From CAJXII01 sp965242915 (GTDB taxonomy: Bacteria > Campylobacterota > Campylobacteria > Campylobacterales > Arcobacteraceae), in assembly GCA_965242915.1 (NCBI GenBank), contig CBDETN010000018.1, forward strand, positions 1 to 56,439: a stretch of DNA of 56,439 nucleotides, written 5' to 3'. The notes beneath the pieces were generated by a model. It was given only the letters and a program-made list of their open reading frames with translations. It ran no database searches and was not told the origin of the DNA. Below, one piece after another: positions 6,536 to 17,600 of the stretch. Made by a program: the position numbers and the translations under genes. Position 1 is the first letter of the stretch. Every line of letters begins with the position of its first letter.

Positions 6536-8137
6536 ATGCTAGAAATTATAATTTATACGATATTTATATCTACATTACTAAATTTATTTTTAAAACAATT
6601 TGAGATACCTACAATTATCGGCTATATAGCTACAGGGACTATTATATCTTATTTATTTAATCTTCATGATGCTGTTCATAATCATGAGTTAAAAGAGATA
6701 GCAGAGTTTGGTATTGTGTTTTTGATGTTTACTATTGGTTTGGAATTTTCTATAAATCATTTGGTAAGGATGAAAAAAGAGGTTTTTTTATATGGCGGTC
6801 TTCAGGTATTTTTAACAGCTGCTTTTTTTGCTTTTATTGCAAATAATTTTTTTAGTATAGAGATAAAATCAGCTATTATAATAGGTGCTGCTCTTGCCTT
6901 GTCTTCGACTGCAATAGTACTTAAACTGTTAAATGAAAGTGGCGATATAAATAAAGCATTTGGCCGTAAAGTTTTAGGGATATTATTATTTCAAGATATC
7001 GCAGTGATCCCTATTTTGCTTATGATAACAATTTTTTCTATTACAGATAAATCTATCTCTGACCTGCTTTTTGAAACATTGGGCAATGCTGTAATTTTAC
7101 TGATGGGATTATTTATAGCAGGTAAATATCTACTTGAGCCATTCTTTCATCAAGTTGCCAAGACTAAATCAAATGAGATATTTGTAAGTTCTATTTTACT
7201 TATTGTTATAGGTGCTTCTTATGTCGCATATATATTTGGCTTTTCATATTCATTGGGTGCATTTATAGCAGGGATGATGATATCTGAAACACACTACAAA
7301 CATCAAGTAGAAGCTGATCTTATTCCTTTTAGAGATTTACTTTTAGGAATCTTTTTTATAACCGTTGGGATGCAGCTTGACTTTAATATTATCTTTGAAA
7401 ATATTGGTATTATATCTTTGCTGTTACCTGCTTTAATAGTAATAAAAGTAGTTATAATTTTTTCAATTTTAAAATTTAAATCAAGTTCTAGAGACTCACT
7501 CAAAACAGCATTTTCGCTTTTTCAATTAGGAGAATTTGCATTGGTTATATTTGAGCTTTCCTTTGCCAAAGGATTATTATCTCCTGTTGTTGGACAAGTT
7601 TTGATAGTTACGGTAGTTATATCTATGATTCTTACACCATTTGTTTTGAAAAATATATCACAAATAGCTGATGCATTTAACCGTAAAAAAGATGAAAATC
7701 ATGGGTTCCCCCAAATTGATAAAGAAAATCTAACAAATCATATCGTACTTATTGGTTATGGGCGATTAGGAAAACATATATCGAAACTCATTCAAGAGAA
7801 AGGTATGGAATTTATAGCTATCGAAGGAGATATTCAAACCGTAAAAGATGCACAAAAATTAAATCAACCGGTTATCTTTGGTAATGCAGCACAAAAAAAT
7901 ATTTTAGAATCTGTAAATATAAAAGAGGCATCATCTGTAATAATATCAATAGGAAACAGTAAAAAACTGGCACTTATTTGTGAAGTGGTAAATGATTTAA
8001 CAAAAAATACAAGAACAATAGTCAAAGTAAATAAATATGAGGAGAAAGAAGAATTATCTAAATTAAACTTATCCCATATTATTGTAGAAACAGAAAAAAC
8101 AGCATTAGCTATGTTTGATGAAGCTATGAAGTGTTGA
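6536..8137 (+). CDS. CPA2-family monovalent cation:proton antiporter with RCK domain
   Basis: A 533-aa KefB-like protein. The first ~380 residues are a Na+/H+-exchanger-type membrane domain (motifs IGLEFS, GAALALSSTAIVLKLL, FQDIAVIP, GAFIAGMMISET). Residues about 400-530 are a TrkA-N/RCK nucleotide-binding domain that begins HIVLIGYGRLGKHI (Rossmann GxGxxG-like). It probably moves K+ or Na+ against protons and is gated by NAD(H) or another ligand. It lacks the TrkA-C domain and is otherwise typical. It sits between nhaA and the dehydrogenase pair. Confidence 0.88.
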   Translation: MLEIIIYTIFISTLLNLFLKQFEIPTIIGYIATGTIISYLFNLHDAVHNHELKEIAEFGIVFLMFTIGLEFSINHLVRMKKEVFLYGGLQVFLTAAFFAFIANNFFSIEIKSAIIIGAALALSSTAIVLKLLNESGDINKAFGRKVLGILLFQDIAVIPILLMITIFSITDKSISDLLFETLGNAVILLMGLFIAGKYLLEPFFHQVAKTKSNEIFVSSILLIVIGASYVAYIFGFSYSLGAFIAGMMISETHYKHQVEADLIPFRDLLLGIFFITVGMQLDFNIIFENIGIISLLLPALIVIKVVIIFSILKFKSSSRDSLKTAFSLFQLGEFALVIFELSFAKGLLSPVVGQVLIVTVVISMILTPFVLKNISQIADAFNRKKDENHGFPQIDKENLTNHIVLIGYGRLGKHISKLIQEKGMEFIAIEGDIQTVKDAQKLNQPVIFGNAAQKNILESVNIKEASSVIISIGNSKKLALICEVVNDLTKNTRTIVKVNKYEEKEELSKLNLSHIIVETEKTALAMFDEAMKC

Positions 8138-8152
8138 TATTGCAGGCTATAT

Positions 8153-8635
8153 ATGACTAGAAGACTTTTTATTATATTATCTTTTTATCTTCTTACAAAA
8201 TCACTTGGTGCCAAGAAATTATCGCCTACATATTGGCAAATGATAGACTCTACATTAAATCATCTATTTCCAAAATCAAAAAAATTTGAGGGTGCATCAA
8301 AATTAAACTTTTTAAGTTTCCTTAAATTAACAACACAAAATAAATATTTTAATAAAGATGATTTAAAATTCTTAATAAAAGGGACTAAAATATTATATAA
8401 AATGGATAAAAACTATTTAAATCTATCTATATTAAAAAAAGAACGATTATTAAGAAAGTTTGAAAAAAGCTCCATTGGTCAGCGATGGTTAGCAACCTTA
8501 CTTTACTACGGATTTGAAGCTATGATGAGTGATCCTGTATATGGTGGAAATTATGAACAAAAAGGCTGGAAAGCTTTAAGTCACAATGCAGGAATACCAA
8601 GACCAAAAAATAGATATGGAAAAAATAATGTATGA
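8153..8635 (+). CDS. gluconate 2-dehydrogenase subunit 3-like small subunit
   Basis: A 160-aa protein with an N-terminal hydrophobic export segment (about residues 4-20) and a helical body ending in the characteristic GYEA/DPVYGGN-type segment (here GFEAMMSDPVYGGN and then GWKALSHNAGIPRP). Small subunits of this kind escort membrane-associated GMC dehydrogenases to the periplasm. It overlaps the GMC dehydrogenase start by 8 bp, as is usual for this pair. The substrate is unknown and a cytochrome c subunit is not adjacent. Confidence 0.75.
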   Translation: MTRRLFIILSFYLLTKSLGAKKLSPTYWQMIDSTLNHLFPKSKKFEGASKLNFLSFLKLTTQNKYFNKDDLKFLIKGTKILYKMDKNYLNLSILKKERLLRKFEKSSIGQRWLATLLYYGFEAMMSDPVYGGNYEQKGWKALSHNAGIPRPKNRYGKNNV

Positions 8636-10217
8636 TATATGTATAGTTGGAAGTGGAGCTGGAGCTGGACCTGTTGCCTATGAATTAAGTAAAGCAGGGG
8701 CAAAAGTTGTTGTTCTTGAAAAAGGTGAATTTTATAAAAAGGATGACTTTAGCAAAGATGAGATAGCTTACAACAGAAGAAGCATAGTAACGCCATCTTT
8801 AAAAGATGAATTTCATATAATTGAAGAGATGGTAAAAGGTAAGTGGAAAAGCACTGCAACAACACAGTTAAATTGGGATTTTTGGAACGGTAATATAGTA
8901 GGCGGAAGTTCTAATTTTATGAGTGGATTTTTTCATAAATTACATCCAGATGATTTTAGATTAAAATCAAAGTTCGGTAATATCAAGGGTGCCAATATAG
9001 TCGATTGGGCTATTAGTTATGACGAGCTGTCACCATATTATGACAAAGTAAAAGATATAGTGGGAGTTACTATAAATACAACTGAACATCCTATATCTTC
9101 TTTGTTTGATAAATCGGCCAAAGAATTAAATATTACACCTGATGTAACACCTCGTGCTATTTTGTCTTCAAACAAACAAGGTAGGGCAGAGTGTTATTAT
9201 TCTAATTATTGTGGCAGTTATGGTTGTAGCAGCGGGGCAAAAGGCAGTTCGAGAGAAGCATTGCTAAATCCTGCACTGAAAACCGGCAACCTGACTATCA
9301 TATCAAATGCTTTCGTTACAAAACTTATATCAAAAAATAAAAAAGTTACAAAGGTAAAATATTTAGATAAATCAACCAATACTGTTAAAAAGATAAAAGC
9401 AAAAATCTTTGTAGTAGCAGGACAAGCGATTGAAAGCAGTAGATTGCTTTTAAATTCTGCAAATAAAGAGTATCCAAATGGATTGGCAAACAGTTCAGGT
9501 CAAGTTGGTAAAAATCTTTTATTTAGCGGCGGCGGAATTATAACCGGTGAGTTTAACGGAGATAAAAATATATCACTTGATGATTTAAAAGTAGAAGGTT
9601 TTTTTGTAAACAGAGCTGTAAGAGACTGGTACTTTTTAGATAATAATACCAAAGGTGGTTTGGTTGAAGCATTGTTTGAACATGCAAATCCTATTAGAAA
9701 AGCGAACTCTCAAAAATGGGGTGATGACGGTAATTTAGTTTGGGGAGATGAACTTTATAAAAAATTGGATTATAAATTTAATAAAACAAAAAGATTGGAT
9801 TTTGAGATTTTTAATGATTGGCTGCCAAATGATGATTGTTTTGTAACTGTAGATAAAAATATAAAAGATAAATATGGAATACCCGTTGCCAAAATAAGAA
9901 TAGGTTCACATCCTCAAAATGAAAAAATCGGATATATATTAGCAAATAAATCAATTAAGTTACTAAAAAAAATGGGAGCTAAAAATATAAATACAAGTAT
10001 CTCGCCATATCCGCCTCAAAATTTACAAGCAGGTGGCTGCAGATTTGGAAATGATCCTAAAACTTCAGTGTTAGATAAAAACTGTAAGGCACACGATGTG
10101 AAGAATCTTTTTGTAACAGATGGTAGTTTTATGCCTACAGGGGGAAGTGTACCATATACTTATACTATATACGCAAATTCATTTAGAGTTGCCGATTATA
10201 TTAAAAGCTTAATGTAA
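8628..10217 (+). CDS. GMC-family FAD-dependent dehydrogenase
   Basis: The large flavoprotein subunit of a gluconate/choline-dehydrogenase-like complex. The N-terminal FAD-binding Rossmann motif is IVGSGAGAGPVAYELSKAG, and the GMC signature region NIVGGSSNFMSGFF appears near residue 90. The C-terminal active-site part includes GGCRFGNDP and VTDGSFMPTGGSVPYTYTI. I chose ATG 8628 because GGAAAAA lies just upstream and the Rossmann motif starts within six residues; an upstream ATG at 8586 gives a longer, unlikely leader. It oxidises an alcohol or sugar and passes electrons to the respiratory chain, with substrate unknown. Its 3' end overlaps the convergent kinase gene by 17 bp. Confidence 0.88.
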   Translation: MYDICIVGSGAGAGPVAYELSKAGAKVVVLEKGEFYKKDDFSKDEIAYNRRSIVTPSLKDEFHIIEEMVKGKWKSTATTQLNWDFWNGNIVGGSSNFMSGFFHKLHPDDFRLKSKFGNIKGANIVDWAISYDELSPYYDKVKDIVGVTINTTEHPISSLFDKSAKELNITPDVTPRAILSSNKQGRAECYYSNYCGSYGCSSGAKGSSREALLNPALKTGNLTIISNAFVTKLISKNKKVTKVKYLDKSTNTVKKIKAKIFVVAGQAIESSRLLLNSANKEYPNGLANSSGQVGKNLLFSGGGIITGEFNGDKNISLDDLKVEGFFVNRAVRDWYFLDNNTKGGLVEALFEHANPIRKANSQKWGDDGNLVWGDELYKKLDYKFNKTKRLDFEIFNDWLPNDDCFVTVDKNIKDKYGIPVAKIRIGSHPQNEKIGYILANKSIKLLKKMGAKNINTSISPYPPQNLQAGGCRFGNDPKTSVLDKNCKAHDVKNLFVTDGSFMPTGGSVPYTYTIYANSFRVADYIKSLM

Positions 10218-11349
10218 AAGTAGTTCCTTTCCCTATTTGGGATTGAACATCAAGTTTTATATTGAACTGCTTACAAATAGTAAAAACAATATCAAGACCT
10301 ATCCCAAACCCGCCTGCAATATTTGCAATACGATTGTATCTTATAAAAATATCTTTGAGTTTGTCTTTTGGGATACCAATACCTGTATCTTTTACTATTA
10401 ATTGATCGTTTTTTAGAATTATATCAATACTTCCTTTTGGCTTATTATATTTAATAGCGTTTGATATTAGGTTGCTTGTTAATCTTTCAAAACTTTCTTC
10501 ATCTATATGAAACTTTTTTGGTGTGATTTGATAATTGATGGTGAGGAGTTTTTTTGATGCCAATGGTTCAAGATATTGAATTTGTTTGTTAATAATTTTA
10601 TCTAAAGATACAGGCTTGACAGGTATTTGTTTTTTGGTATTTAAAAAAAGATATGTTAAATCTTTATAGATATCAGATATTCTTTTTGCGCTTAAATTAA
10701 TTCGTTGTAAATTTTTCTCATTGTTCAATAATAAAGAAGATTCTTCTGTACACATCATAAGTGCAGAGATTGGAGTGTTTAGTTCATGTGTAGTATTTTT
10801 TATAAAATTATCCAGTCTTTGCCGCTCTGCTTGAATAGGTTTGATAAATAGTTTTGCAAGAAAATATCCAATTAAACATAAAACTAAATATAAAGAGATA
10901 AAACCTATAAATATATTTTGTTTTAATATACTGATCTTTTCAAAAAATGTATGTTGAGAAATTACAACAAAATATACATCCAAATGACCTAAAGCACTTT
11001 TATCTATTACAAACAAGTTTTTATTGTCTGTATAGCTTTTTTGTGACAAGAGCGGTTTTTTGGTGATGTTTCCAAATAATAATTCTTCATTTTTACCATA
11101 TAAAGCAAAATTTAATTTATCGTCAGGATAAAGACTTTCTATATTAAGTCTCTTGTTTTGCATATGTGCATGAACTATTCTTGAAGATATTTTAGCCGCT
11201 TGATTTTGCATTTTAGATATAGACAAATCATAAGTTGCTTTATATTGAAGCTTAAAAATCAAAATTGATATAATCAGCATTAATAAAAATGCAGAACCAA
11301 AATAAAGTATCAAAAAGCCATAAAATGTTTTTTTCTCATCTTGTCTCAA
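10201..11349 (-). CDS. sensor histidine kinase, probably metal sensing
   Basis: A 382-aa inner-membrane kinase. TM1 (about residues 8-30), a periplasmic sensor loop of ~110 residues, TM2 (about 145-168), then the HisKA box FIKNTTHELNTPISAL with phospho-His, the N-box region NLISNAIKYNKPKG, the G1 motif VKDTGIGIPKDKLK and the G2 motif GGFGIGLDIV. It overlaps the response regulator before it by 14 bp, so the pair is co-translated. Divergent orientation from the CusA-type efflux operon suggests it responds to periplasmic Cu or Ag; this is inference from position. Confidence 0.88.
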   Translation of the reverse strand: MRQDEKKTFYGFLILYFGSAFLLMLIISILIFKLQYKATYDLSISKMQNQAAKISSRIVHAHMQNKRLNIESLYPDDKLNFALYGKNEELLFGNITKKPLLSQKSYTDNKNLFVIDKSALGHLDVYFVVISQHTFFEKISILKQNIFIGFISLYLVLCLIGYFLAKLFIKPIQAERQRLDNFIKNTTHELNTPISALMMCTEESSLLLNNEKNLQRINLSAKRISDIYKDLTYLFLNTKKQIPVKPVSLDKIINKQIQYLEPLASKKLLTINYQITPKKFHIDEESFERLTSNLISNAIKYNKPKGSIDIILKNDQLIVKDTGIGIPKDKLKDIFIRYNRIANIAGGFGIGLDIVFTICKQFNIKLDVQSQIGKGTTFTLSF

Positions 11350-11998
11350 GTCTATACCCCATACCTTTAATGGTTATTAAAATTTTATCATCAATTATTT
11401 TTCTTATGTTTTTTATATATGTTCTGATAGTTGCACTGACAGGTGCCTCTTCATATCCCCAAATATTAGCTATAAGTTCATCTGCGCTGATTGTTGTATT
11501 TTTATGTTTTATAAAATATTCCAGTATTTTAACCTCTTTTTGTGATAAAGAGAATTCAACTTCATCATAAACAATAACTTGTTTTGAAAAGTTATAAACA
11601 ATATTATTGGATATTTTAAACATTGAATTACTGTCTATTTTATAGAGTCGTTTTATATTGTTGATTCTGGCTTTAAGCTCTTTTAATTCAAAAGGCTTTT
11701 TAATATAATCATCACAACCAACATCAAAACCTTTTTCTAGGTCAACACTTGTGTTTAAAGAGGTAATAAAAATTGCAGGTGTATTTATATTTTGTTCTCT
11801 TATTGTTTTTAAAAATTCAAAACCATTAATGGTAGGAACTTCAACATCTAACAGCATTAAATCAAATGATTGTTCGTAAGCTAGTTCACTTGCGCTTAAG
11901 CCGTCATAAGCACAAATTACATCATTATCCAAAGATATTAAAAACTCTTCAATGATTTCACTTAATATAATATCATCTTCTAAAAGTAAAATTTTCAT
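11336..11998 (-). CDS. OmpR-family response regulator, cognate to the kinase at 10201
   Basis: A 220-aa regulator. The receiver domain (1-115) has the acidic pair EDD, the phospho-acceptor Asp in LLDVEVP, and Lys in KKPFELKEL. The C-terminal winged helix (about 125-218) ends YIKNIRKIIDDKILITIKGMG, the OmpR/PhoB recognition-helix and wing layout. It starts 93 bp from the divergent YtkA-like gene and most likely controls the efflux operon and its own promoter from that gap (11999-12091), where I see no confident direct repeat. Confidence 0.9.
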   Translation of the reverse strand: MKILLLEDDIILSEIIEEFLISLDNDVICAYDGLSASELAYEQSFDLMLLDVEVPTINGFEFLKTIREQNINTPAIFITSLNTSVDLEKGFDVGCDDYIKKPFELKELKARINNIKRLYKIDSNSMFKISNNIVYNFSKQVIVYDEVEFSLSQKEVKILEYFIKHKNTTISADELIANIWGYEEAPVSATIRTYIKNIRKIIDDKILITIKGMGYRLETR

Positions 11999-12091
11999 AG
12001 TAAAAGTATATCCAATTATTCAGATATATTTACTACACACTAACTGCACATTAAACAACTATACTTTCATATCAAAAAAGAAAGGATAAAT

Positions 12092-12526
12092 ATGAAAAGA
12101 TTAGTTGCTCTATTGTTAATATCTGCATCTATTATGTTTGCAGGAGGATTTTACGATCAAGGTGTTATAAAAGGCGTAGAAGTTGAAGTAAGTTCAGATA
12201 AAACACTTATTGAGGGGAATAATGATTTAGTTATTAAATTAACAAAAAATGGTAAAGCTATAACAAATGCAAAAGTTAAGGCTAAATTTTTTATGCCCCA
12301 GATGCCGGGTATGCCTTATATGGAGTTTATAGGTATAGGTAAACTTGATGGTGATAAATATATTACAATGGTTAATTTTGGTATGGCAGGAACTTGGCAA
12401 TATCAAATACTTTTTAAAATTCAAGGTAAAAAGTACAGATACAAAGGAAGTGTAAATCTTGGACAATCAAGTAGTCGTAGCTCTACTATGAAGTGTGCTG
12501 CCGGTAAATGCGGTGCGGGGATGTAG
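12092..12526 (+). CDS. periplasmic YtkA/FixH-like protein, likely copper binding
   Basis: A 144-aa exported protein with a clean signal peptide (cleavage after MFAGG or nearby) and an immunoglobulin-like YtkA domain. The central loop MPQMPGMPYM is Met-rich and the C-terminus MKCAAGKCGAGM offers two Cys and two Met, which together suggest Cu(I)/Ag(I) binding. It is first in the efflux operon, 3 bp before the TolC-like gene, so it plausibly delivers metal to the efflux complex. Function is inferred from motif content and context. Confidence 0.75.
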   Translation: MKRLVALLLISASIMFAGGFYDQGVIKGVEVEVSSDKTLIEGNNDLVIKLTKNGKAITNAKVKAKFFMPQMPGMPYMEFIGIGKLDGDKYITMVNFGMAGTWQYQILFKIQGKKYRYKGSVNLGQSSSRSSTMKCAAGKCGAGM

Positions 12527-12529
12527 TTT

Positions 12530-13708
12530 ATGAAAACTATTACTCTTTTGTTAATCACATTAAGTACATCAATATTCTCTATGAGTATTGATGCTGCTAT
12601 CAAAACAGCTCATCAAAACAATCCTATTATAGTGGCTCTTCAAGATGAACTAACTGCTAAAAGTGTTGATATAAAAAACAGTGCTTTATATAAAAACCCT
12701 ATTTTATCTTTTGGATTTACTGATATAAATCTAGAAAATCCAGATCAAAGAGATTTGGAAGCTATGCAGACAAACTATATAACTATAGCTCAAGAGATAA
12801 CTCAAAACTCAAAACTAAATTTAAAAGAGAAAATAGAAAAATTAAATTACAATATACTAAGTCTAAAAATAGAGGATCAAAAGAACTTAATCACAAAAAA
12901 GATTAATGAGATAAGCTATAAAATTAGTGAAATGATCACAACTATACCACTTCTAAAAGCAAAGATGAAAAATCTTAAACTTAGCAACAACTACCATAGC
13001 ACTCATATAAAAGGCAGTATGACATTGCAGCAAACACTTCAGAATAATTTACAAATAGATGAAATATCTATCAAGATATTAAATTTAGAAGAGAAATTGG
13101 CACAACAATATATAATTTTGGAAGATATAGTTACAAAAGAAGTGAAAGTGTTAGAATATAATGGTACTTCAAATATCTTAGTAAACAATAATTCAAATCA
13201 ACATCCATTAGTTCATATTAAGCAATTAAAGTTAAAAAAACAAACTTTATTTAAACAGTTAAAAATAGAACAAAAAATACCAAACTACACTTTAAGCGGC
13301 GGGTATTTTCAAAGAGATGCAAGAGATGACTATATAAATCTTGCTATTAAAATACCTCTCAATATTTACGGTTATGAGAATAATAATGTTCAAAAGGCAC
13401 ACTCTCAAATTCAAAAATCAACTGCAAATATTATGCTTGTAAAAAATAAACTTCATAAACAATATAAAATAGAAAAATCAAAGCTTACTATTGCAAATAG
13501 GTCAGTTTTAATTACAAATAATATTATTGAGAGTTTAAATCAAGAATTAAATCTTATATCAACACAAAACAGTACCGGTACAATCACAAAAAGTTTAAAA
13601 ATAAAGAATAAGATATTAAATAAAAGAATTGCACTTATAAATTATAAAAAAGCGCAAAATATTGCAAAAATCAATATTTCATATTATAGGAGGAACAACA
13701 ATGATTAA
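12530..13708 (+). CDS. TolC-family outer-membrane efflux protein (CusC-like)
   Basis: A 392-aa exported protein with a signal peptide (MKTITLLLITLSTSIFSMS) and the long helical repeats of the outer-membrane efflux family. It starts with SIDAAIKTAHQNNPIIVALQ, the usual N-terminal helix of these factors, and a second copy of the barrel/coil repeat lies after residue 215. It forms the outer-membrane channel for the adaptor and RND pump downstream. Its end overlaps the adaptor's start codon (13701) by 8 bp. Confidence 0.85.
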   Translation: MKTITLLLITLSTSIFSMSIDAAIKTAHQNNPIIVALQDELTAKSVDIKNSALYKNPILSFGFTDINLENPDQRDLEAMQTNYITIAQEITQNSKLNLKEKIEKLNYNILSLKIEDQKNLITKKINEISYKISEMITTIPLLKAKMKNLKLSNNYHSTHIKGSMTLQQTLQNNLQIDEISIKILNLEEKLAQQYIILEDIVTKEVKVLEYNGTSNILVNNNSNQHPLVHIKQLKLKKQTLFKQLKIEQKIPNYTLSGGYFQRDARDDYINLAIKIPLNIYGYENNNVQKAHSQIQKSTANIMLVKNKLHKQYKIEKSKLTIANRSVLITNNIIESLNQELNLISTQNSTGTITKSLKIKNKILNKRIALINYKKAQNIAKINISYYRRNNND

Positions 13709-14663
13709 GATTATAATAACACTATTTCTGATTTTTAACATATCTTATGCTTTTAAAGTAGAACAAGCTTTTAATATAAAAATAGTAAAAGTAACCAAAA
13801 AAGAGATCTCTAAATCAAAAGAATTTTACGGAAAAATTGTACCGCGCGAAGACTCTGTATATGAATTTAGTTTACGATTTGATGGCTTTATTACAAAGTT
13901 GTATGCAAATAAAAGTTACAGTTATATACAAAAAGGAAATATTCTTTTTGATATCTATTCAAAGGAGATATATAATCTTTTTGATGAATTAAAAATTGCT
14001 AAAAGAACTTCAAAGTCTTTATACAATTCAACACTGAATAAGTTTGATTTATTTAATTTAACAGCTAAAGATTTTAATAAAAAAGATAAAACTGTAAAGA
14101 TAAGAAGTCCATTTTCTGGATATCTAACTAAAAAAAATGTATATCAAGGATCCTTTGCAAAAAAAGGTAAATTGATTTTTGAGATTACAGACCTCTCGTC
14201 AGTATGGATAATTGCAAATATTTATCAAAAAGATTTAAATTTTATAAAGCAAAATATGGATACAGAGATAACAATTGACGGTATAGAGAATAAATTTAAC
14301 TCAACAGTTGAATATATTTATCCAACAATAAATAGTAAAAACCAAACAATTCCTGTAAGAATAAAAATAGATAATAAAGATTTAAAACTATTCCCAAATA
14401 TGTTTGCAAAAGTAAAGATTTTTACTCAAAAGAGGTTAATCTTAACATTGCCAAGAAATGCGATAGTTCAAAGAGATGGAAAACAGTATGTATTTCTTAA
14501 AGTTGATAAAGAATATGAACCCAGCGAAGTTAAGGCTGTAAAAATAGGAAAATATTATCATATTATTGAAGGTTTGGAAGAGGGAGATGAGGTGGTGACA
14601 AATGCTCTGTTTTTACTCGACAGTGATGCTGTGACAAATGGCTTATATAGTGATGACTGGTAG
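13701..14663 (+). CDS. RND periplasmic adaptor (CusB-like)
   Basis: About 320 aa from ATG 13701, which has AGGAGG upstream (at 13689-13694) and opens a signal peptide (MIKIIITLFLIFNISYAF). The longer frame from 13662 is unlikely. It has the split lipoyl half-motifs (RFDGFITKLYANKSY and later KIRSPFSGYLTKKNVYQGS), a helical hairpin, a beta-barrel (SSVWIIANIYQKDL) and a membrane-proximal domain (LPRNAIVQRDGKQYVFL). It links the CusA-like pump to the TolC-like channel. The N-terminal Met-rich metal site of E. coli CusB is not obvious. Confidence 0.87.
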   Translation: MIKIIITLFLIFNISYAFKVEQAFNIKIVKVTKKEISKSKEFYGKIVPREDSVYEFSLRFDGFITKLYANKSYSYIQKGNILFDIYSKEIYNLFDELKIAKRTSKSLYNSTLNKFDLFNLTAKDFNKKDKTVKIRSPFSGYLTKKNVYQGSFAKKGKLIFEITDLSSVWIIANIYQKDLNFIKQNMDTEITIDGIENKFNSTVEYIYPTINSKNQTIPVRIKIDNKDLKLFPNMFAKVKIFTQKRLILTLPRNAIVQRDGKQYVFLKVDKEYEPSEVKAVKIGKYYHIIEGLEEGDEVVTNALFLLDSDAVTNGLYSDDW

Positions 14664-14671
14664 GAGTTAAT

Positions 14672-17600
14672 ATGGTAAATAAAATTATTGACCTGAGTAT
14701 CAAAAATACTTTTCTTGTATTAACTGTTATGTTTATTGCCCTTGGGGCATCTATTTGGGCTATTAAAAATACCTCTCTTGATGCCTTGCCGGATCTTTCT
14801 CCTCCGCAAGTTATTTTACAAGTTAAATTTCCGGGACAATCTCCAAAAATAATTGAAGAGCAGGTAAGCTATCCACTTATCTCAAATCTTATGAGCTTAC
14901 CAAATATTCAAACAGTAAGAGCTATGAGCAGCTTTGAAAATGCACTTATTTATGTAATCTTTAAAGAAAATACAAATTTATATGATGCAAGAAATAGAAT
15001 TTTAGAGCAATTATCCCAACTAGCACCTACTTTGCCAAAAGAGGCTCAAGTCTCAATTGGACCTGATGCTACTGGTGTTGGATGGGCATTTCAATATATA
15101 TTAAAATCAAAAAATAAATCTTTAGATGAGATTAGAACTTATCAAGACTACTATTTAAAATATGGACTTTTAGGTGTGGATGGCGTGAGTGAAGTGGCAG
15201 CCGTTGGTGGATTTGTAAAAAACTATGAATTAACACTTGATAAAGATAAATTAATACAATACAAGATTTCATTAGATGAGATTTCAAAGGCTATCCAAAA
15301 AAATAACAATGACAGTGGCGGTAGAGTAATTTTAGATAATGGTTATGAAAAAATTATAGAATCAAAAGGTTACTTAAAAGATGAAGATGACATTGCTAAT
15401 ATAGTATTAAAAACCGTTAATGGACTTCCTCTAAAACTTAGTGATCTAGGCACTGTTAATATTGTTCCAGATGCTAGAAGAGGTATGGCAGATTTTAATG
15501 GGGAAGGTGAAGTAGTTGGTGGAATTGTAATAGTTAGATATCAAGAAAATCCATATCAAGTTATAAAAGATGTAAAAAAGAAAATTAAAACTTTAGAGAA
15601 TGATAATATTGAAATAATCACAACGTATGATAGAAGTGCTTTAATCGATAAAGCTATAAAAACATTAACAACAACACTACTTGATGAGTCTATTATTGTG
15701 ATTATTGTGATGTTTCTGTTTTTATTTCATATAAGAAGTGCTTTAATTATTTTAATAGTTTTACCGCTAACTGTGGCTTTTACTTTTCTTTTTATGAAAC
15801 TTTTTGGAGTTGGTTCAAATATAATGAGTTTAGGCGGTATAGCTATTGCAATCGGGGCGATGGTAGATGCTACAATAGTTATGATAGAAAATGCTCATAA
15901 ACATCTCTCCTGTTTAAATAATCCAACTAAACAGGAAAGAATTGCTGTAATTATAAAATCATCTAAGCAAGTTGGATCCCCTATATTTTTTGCTTTACTT
16001 TTAATAGTAGTCTCTTTTATGCCTATATTTGCATTAACTGGTCAAGAGGGACGACTTTTCACACCACTAGCATACACAAAAACATTTGCAATGGTAGTTG
16101 GTGCTATTTTATCTATTACAGTAGTTCCTATTTTAATGATATTTTTTATTAAAGGGAAAATACGAGATGAGCAGACAAATCCATTAAATAGACTTTTTTT
16201 AATACTATATTCTCCTATTTTAAATATATCTTTAAAATTAAGATTTATTATTATTGGGGCAATATTTGCATCATTATATTTTATATATCCAGTTTATAAA
16301 GCTCAAAAGTGGGAATTTATGCCTATGATGAATGAGCAAACATTTATGTATATGCCGGTAACACCTTATGGTATTGGTATAGATTTAGCAAAAGAGCTTA
16401 CGCAAAAAACAGATAAAATAATCAAAAGTTTTCCAGAGGTTGATACTGTATTTGGAAAGGCCGGTCGTGCAAATACTGCAACTGACCCGGCACCTTTGGC
16501 TATGCTTGAAACGATTATCCAATTTAAGCCAGAGTCCCAATGGAGAGAGGGTATGACATATGATAAATTGATGAATATGATGGATAAAGAGTTGAAAATT
16601 CCTGGACTTATAAACTCTTGGACTTATCCTATAAGGGGAAGAATTGATATGCTCCTTACTGGAATTAGAACCCCTCTTGGATTAAAACTATATGGAAATG
16701 ATAATGATAAGCTAGAAAAGATAAGTACACAAATAGAGTTAAAACTAAAAAAACTAAAAGAATCTTTGAGTATTTCTGCAGATAAATCAAATAGCGGATT
16801 TTATATCAATATAGATATTAATCAAGAAATGTTAGCAAGATACGGGGTAAATAAAAATCAAATTTTGGATGCAATTAGTTTAGGTGTTGGTGGAAAAAAA
16901 ATATCTACAATGGTTCAAAACTTGGAAAGATATCCTATCTCTTTAAGATTGAAAGATACAAATAGAAACAGTTTGGAGTCAATTGCCTCTATACATATCA
17001 AAACAAAATATGGAATGCACCCGCTTTCAACTTTTGCTATGTTTAATTTTAAAGAGGGTGCCAGTGTAATCAAAAGTGAAAAGGGTATGAAAGTATCATT
17101 TATATATATTACACCAAAAGAGGGTGTAAGTCCTGAGCAATATCAACAAATAGCTTCTGAAGTATTAGATGAGATTAAGTTACCAAATGGTTACTTTTAT
17201 GAATGGTCAGGACAAAGTCAATATCTGGAATCAGCAATGCAACGACTGCAATATATAATGCCGGTAACAATTTTAATAATATTTTTATTGATATTCTTAG
17301 CCTTAAAAAATATAACGAATGCAATTATTGTATTTTCAACATTACCGTTTGCACTGTTTGGAGGTCTTTTGTATATTGATTATTTAGGGTTTAACCTTTC
17401 AGTTGCGGTTATAGTAGGATTTCTTGCACTTCTAGGTGTAGCGGCAGAGACAGCAATTGTAATGATAATATATTTACAAGAAGCAATTGAAGAGAAAGTT
17501 GAAGAGTTAAAAAGAGATTTAAACTTTAGTGAGATAAAAGAGGCTATTTATACTGGGGCTGCTCTTAGATTAAGACCGAAACTTATGACTGTCTTTGCAA

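Noticed and set aside
10201..10217. Overlap of the GMC dehydrogenase and histidine kinase genes as an antisense control site
   Set aside because: A 17-bp convergent overlap of 3' ends is common in compact genomes and no further structure supports regulation.
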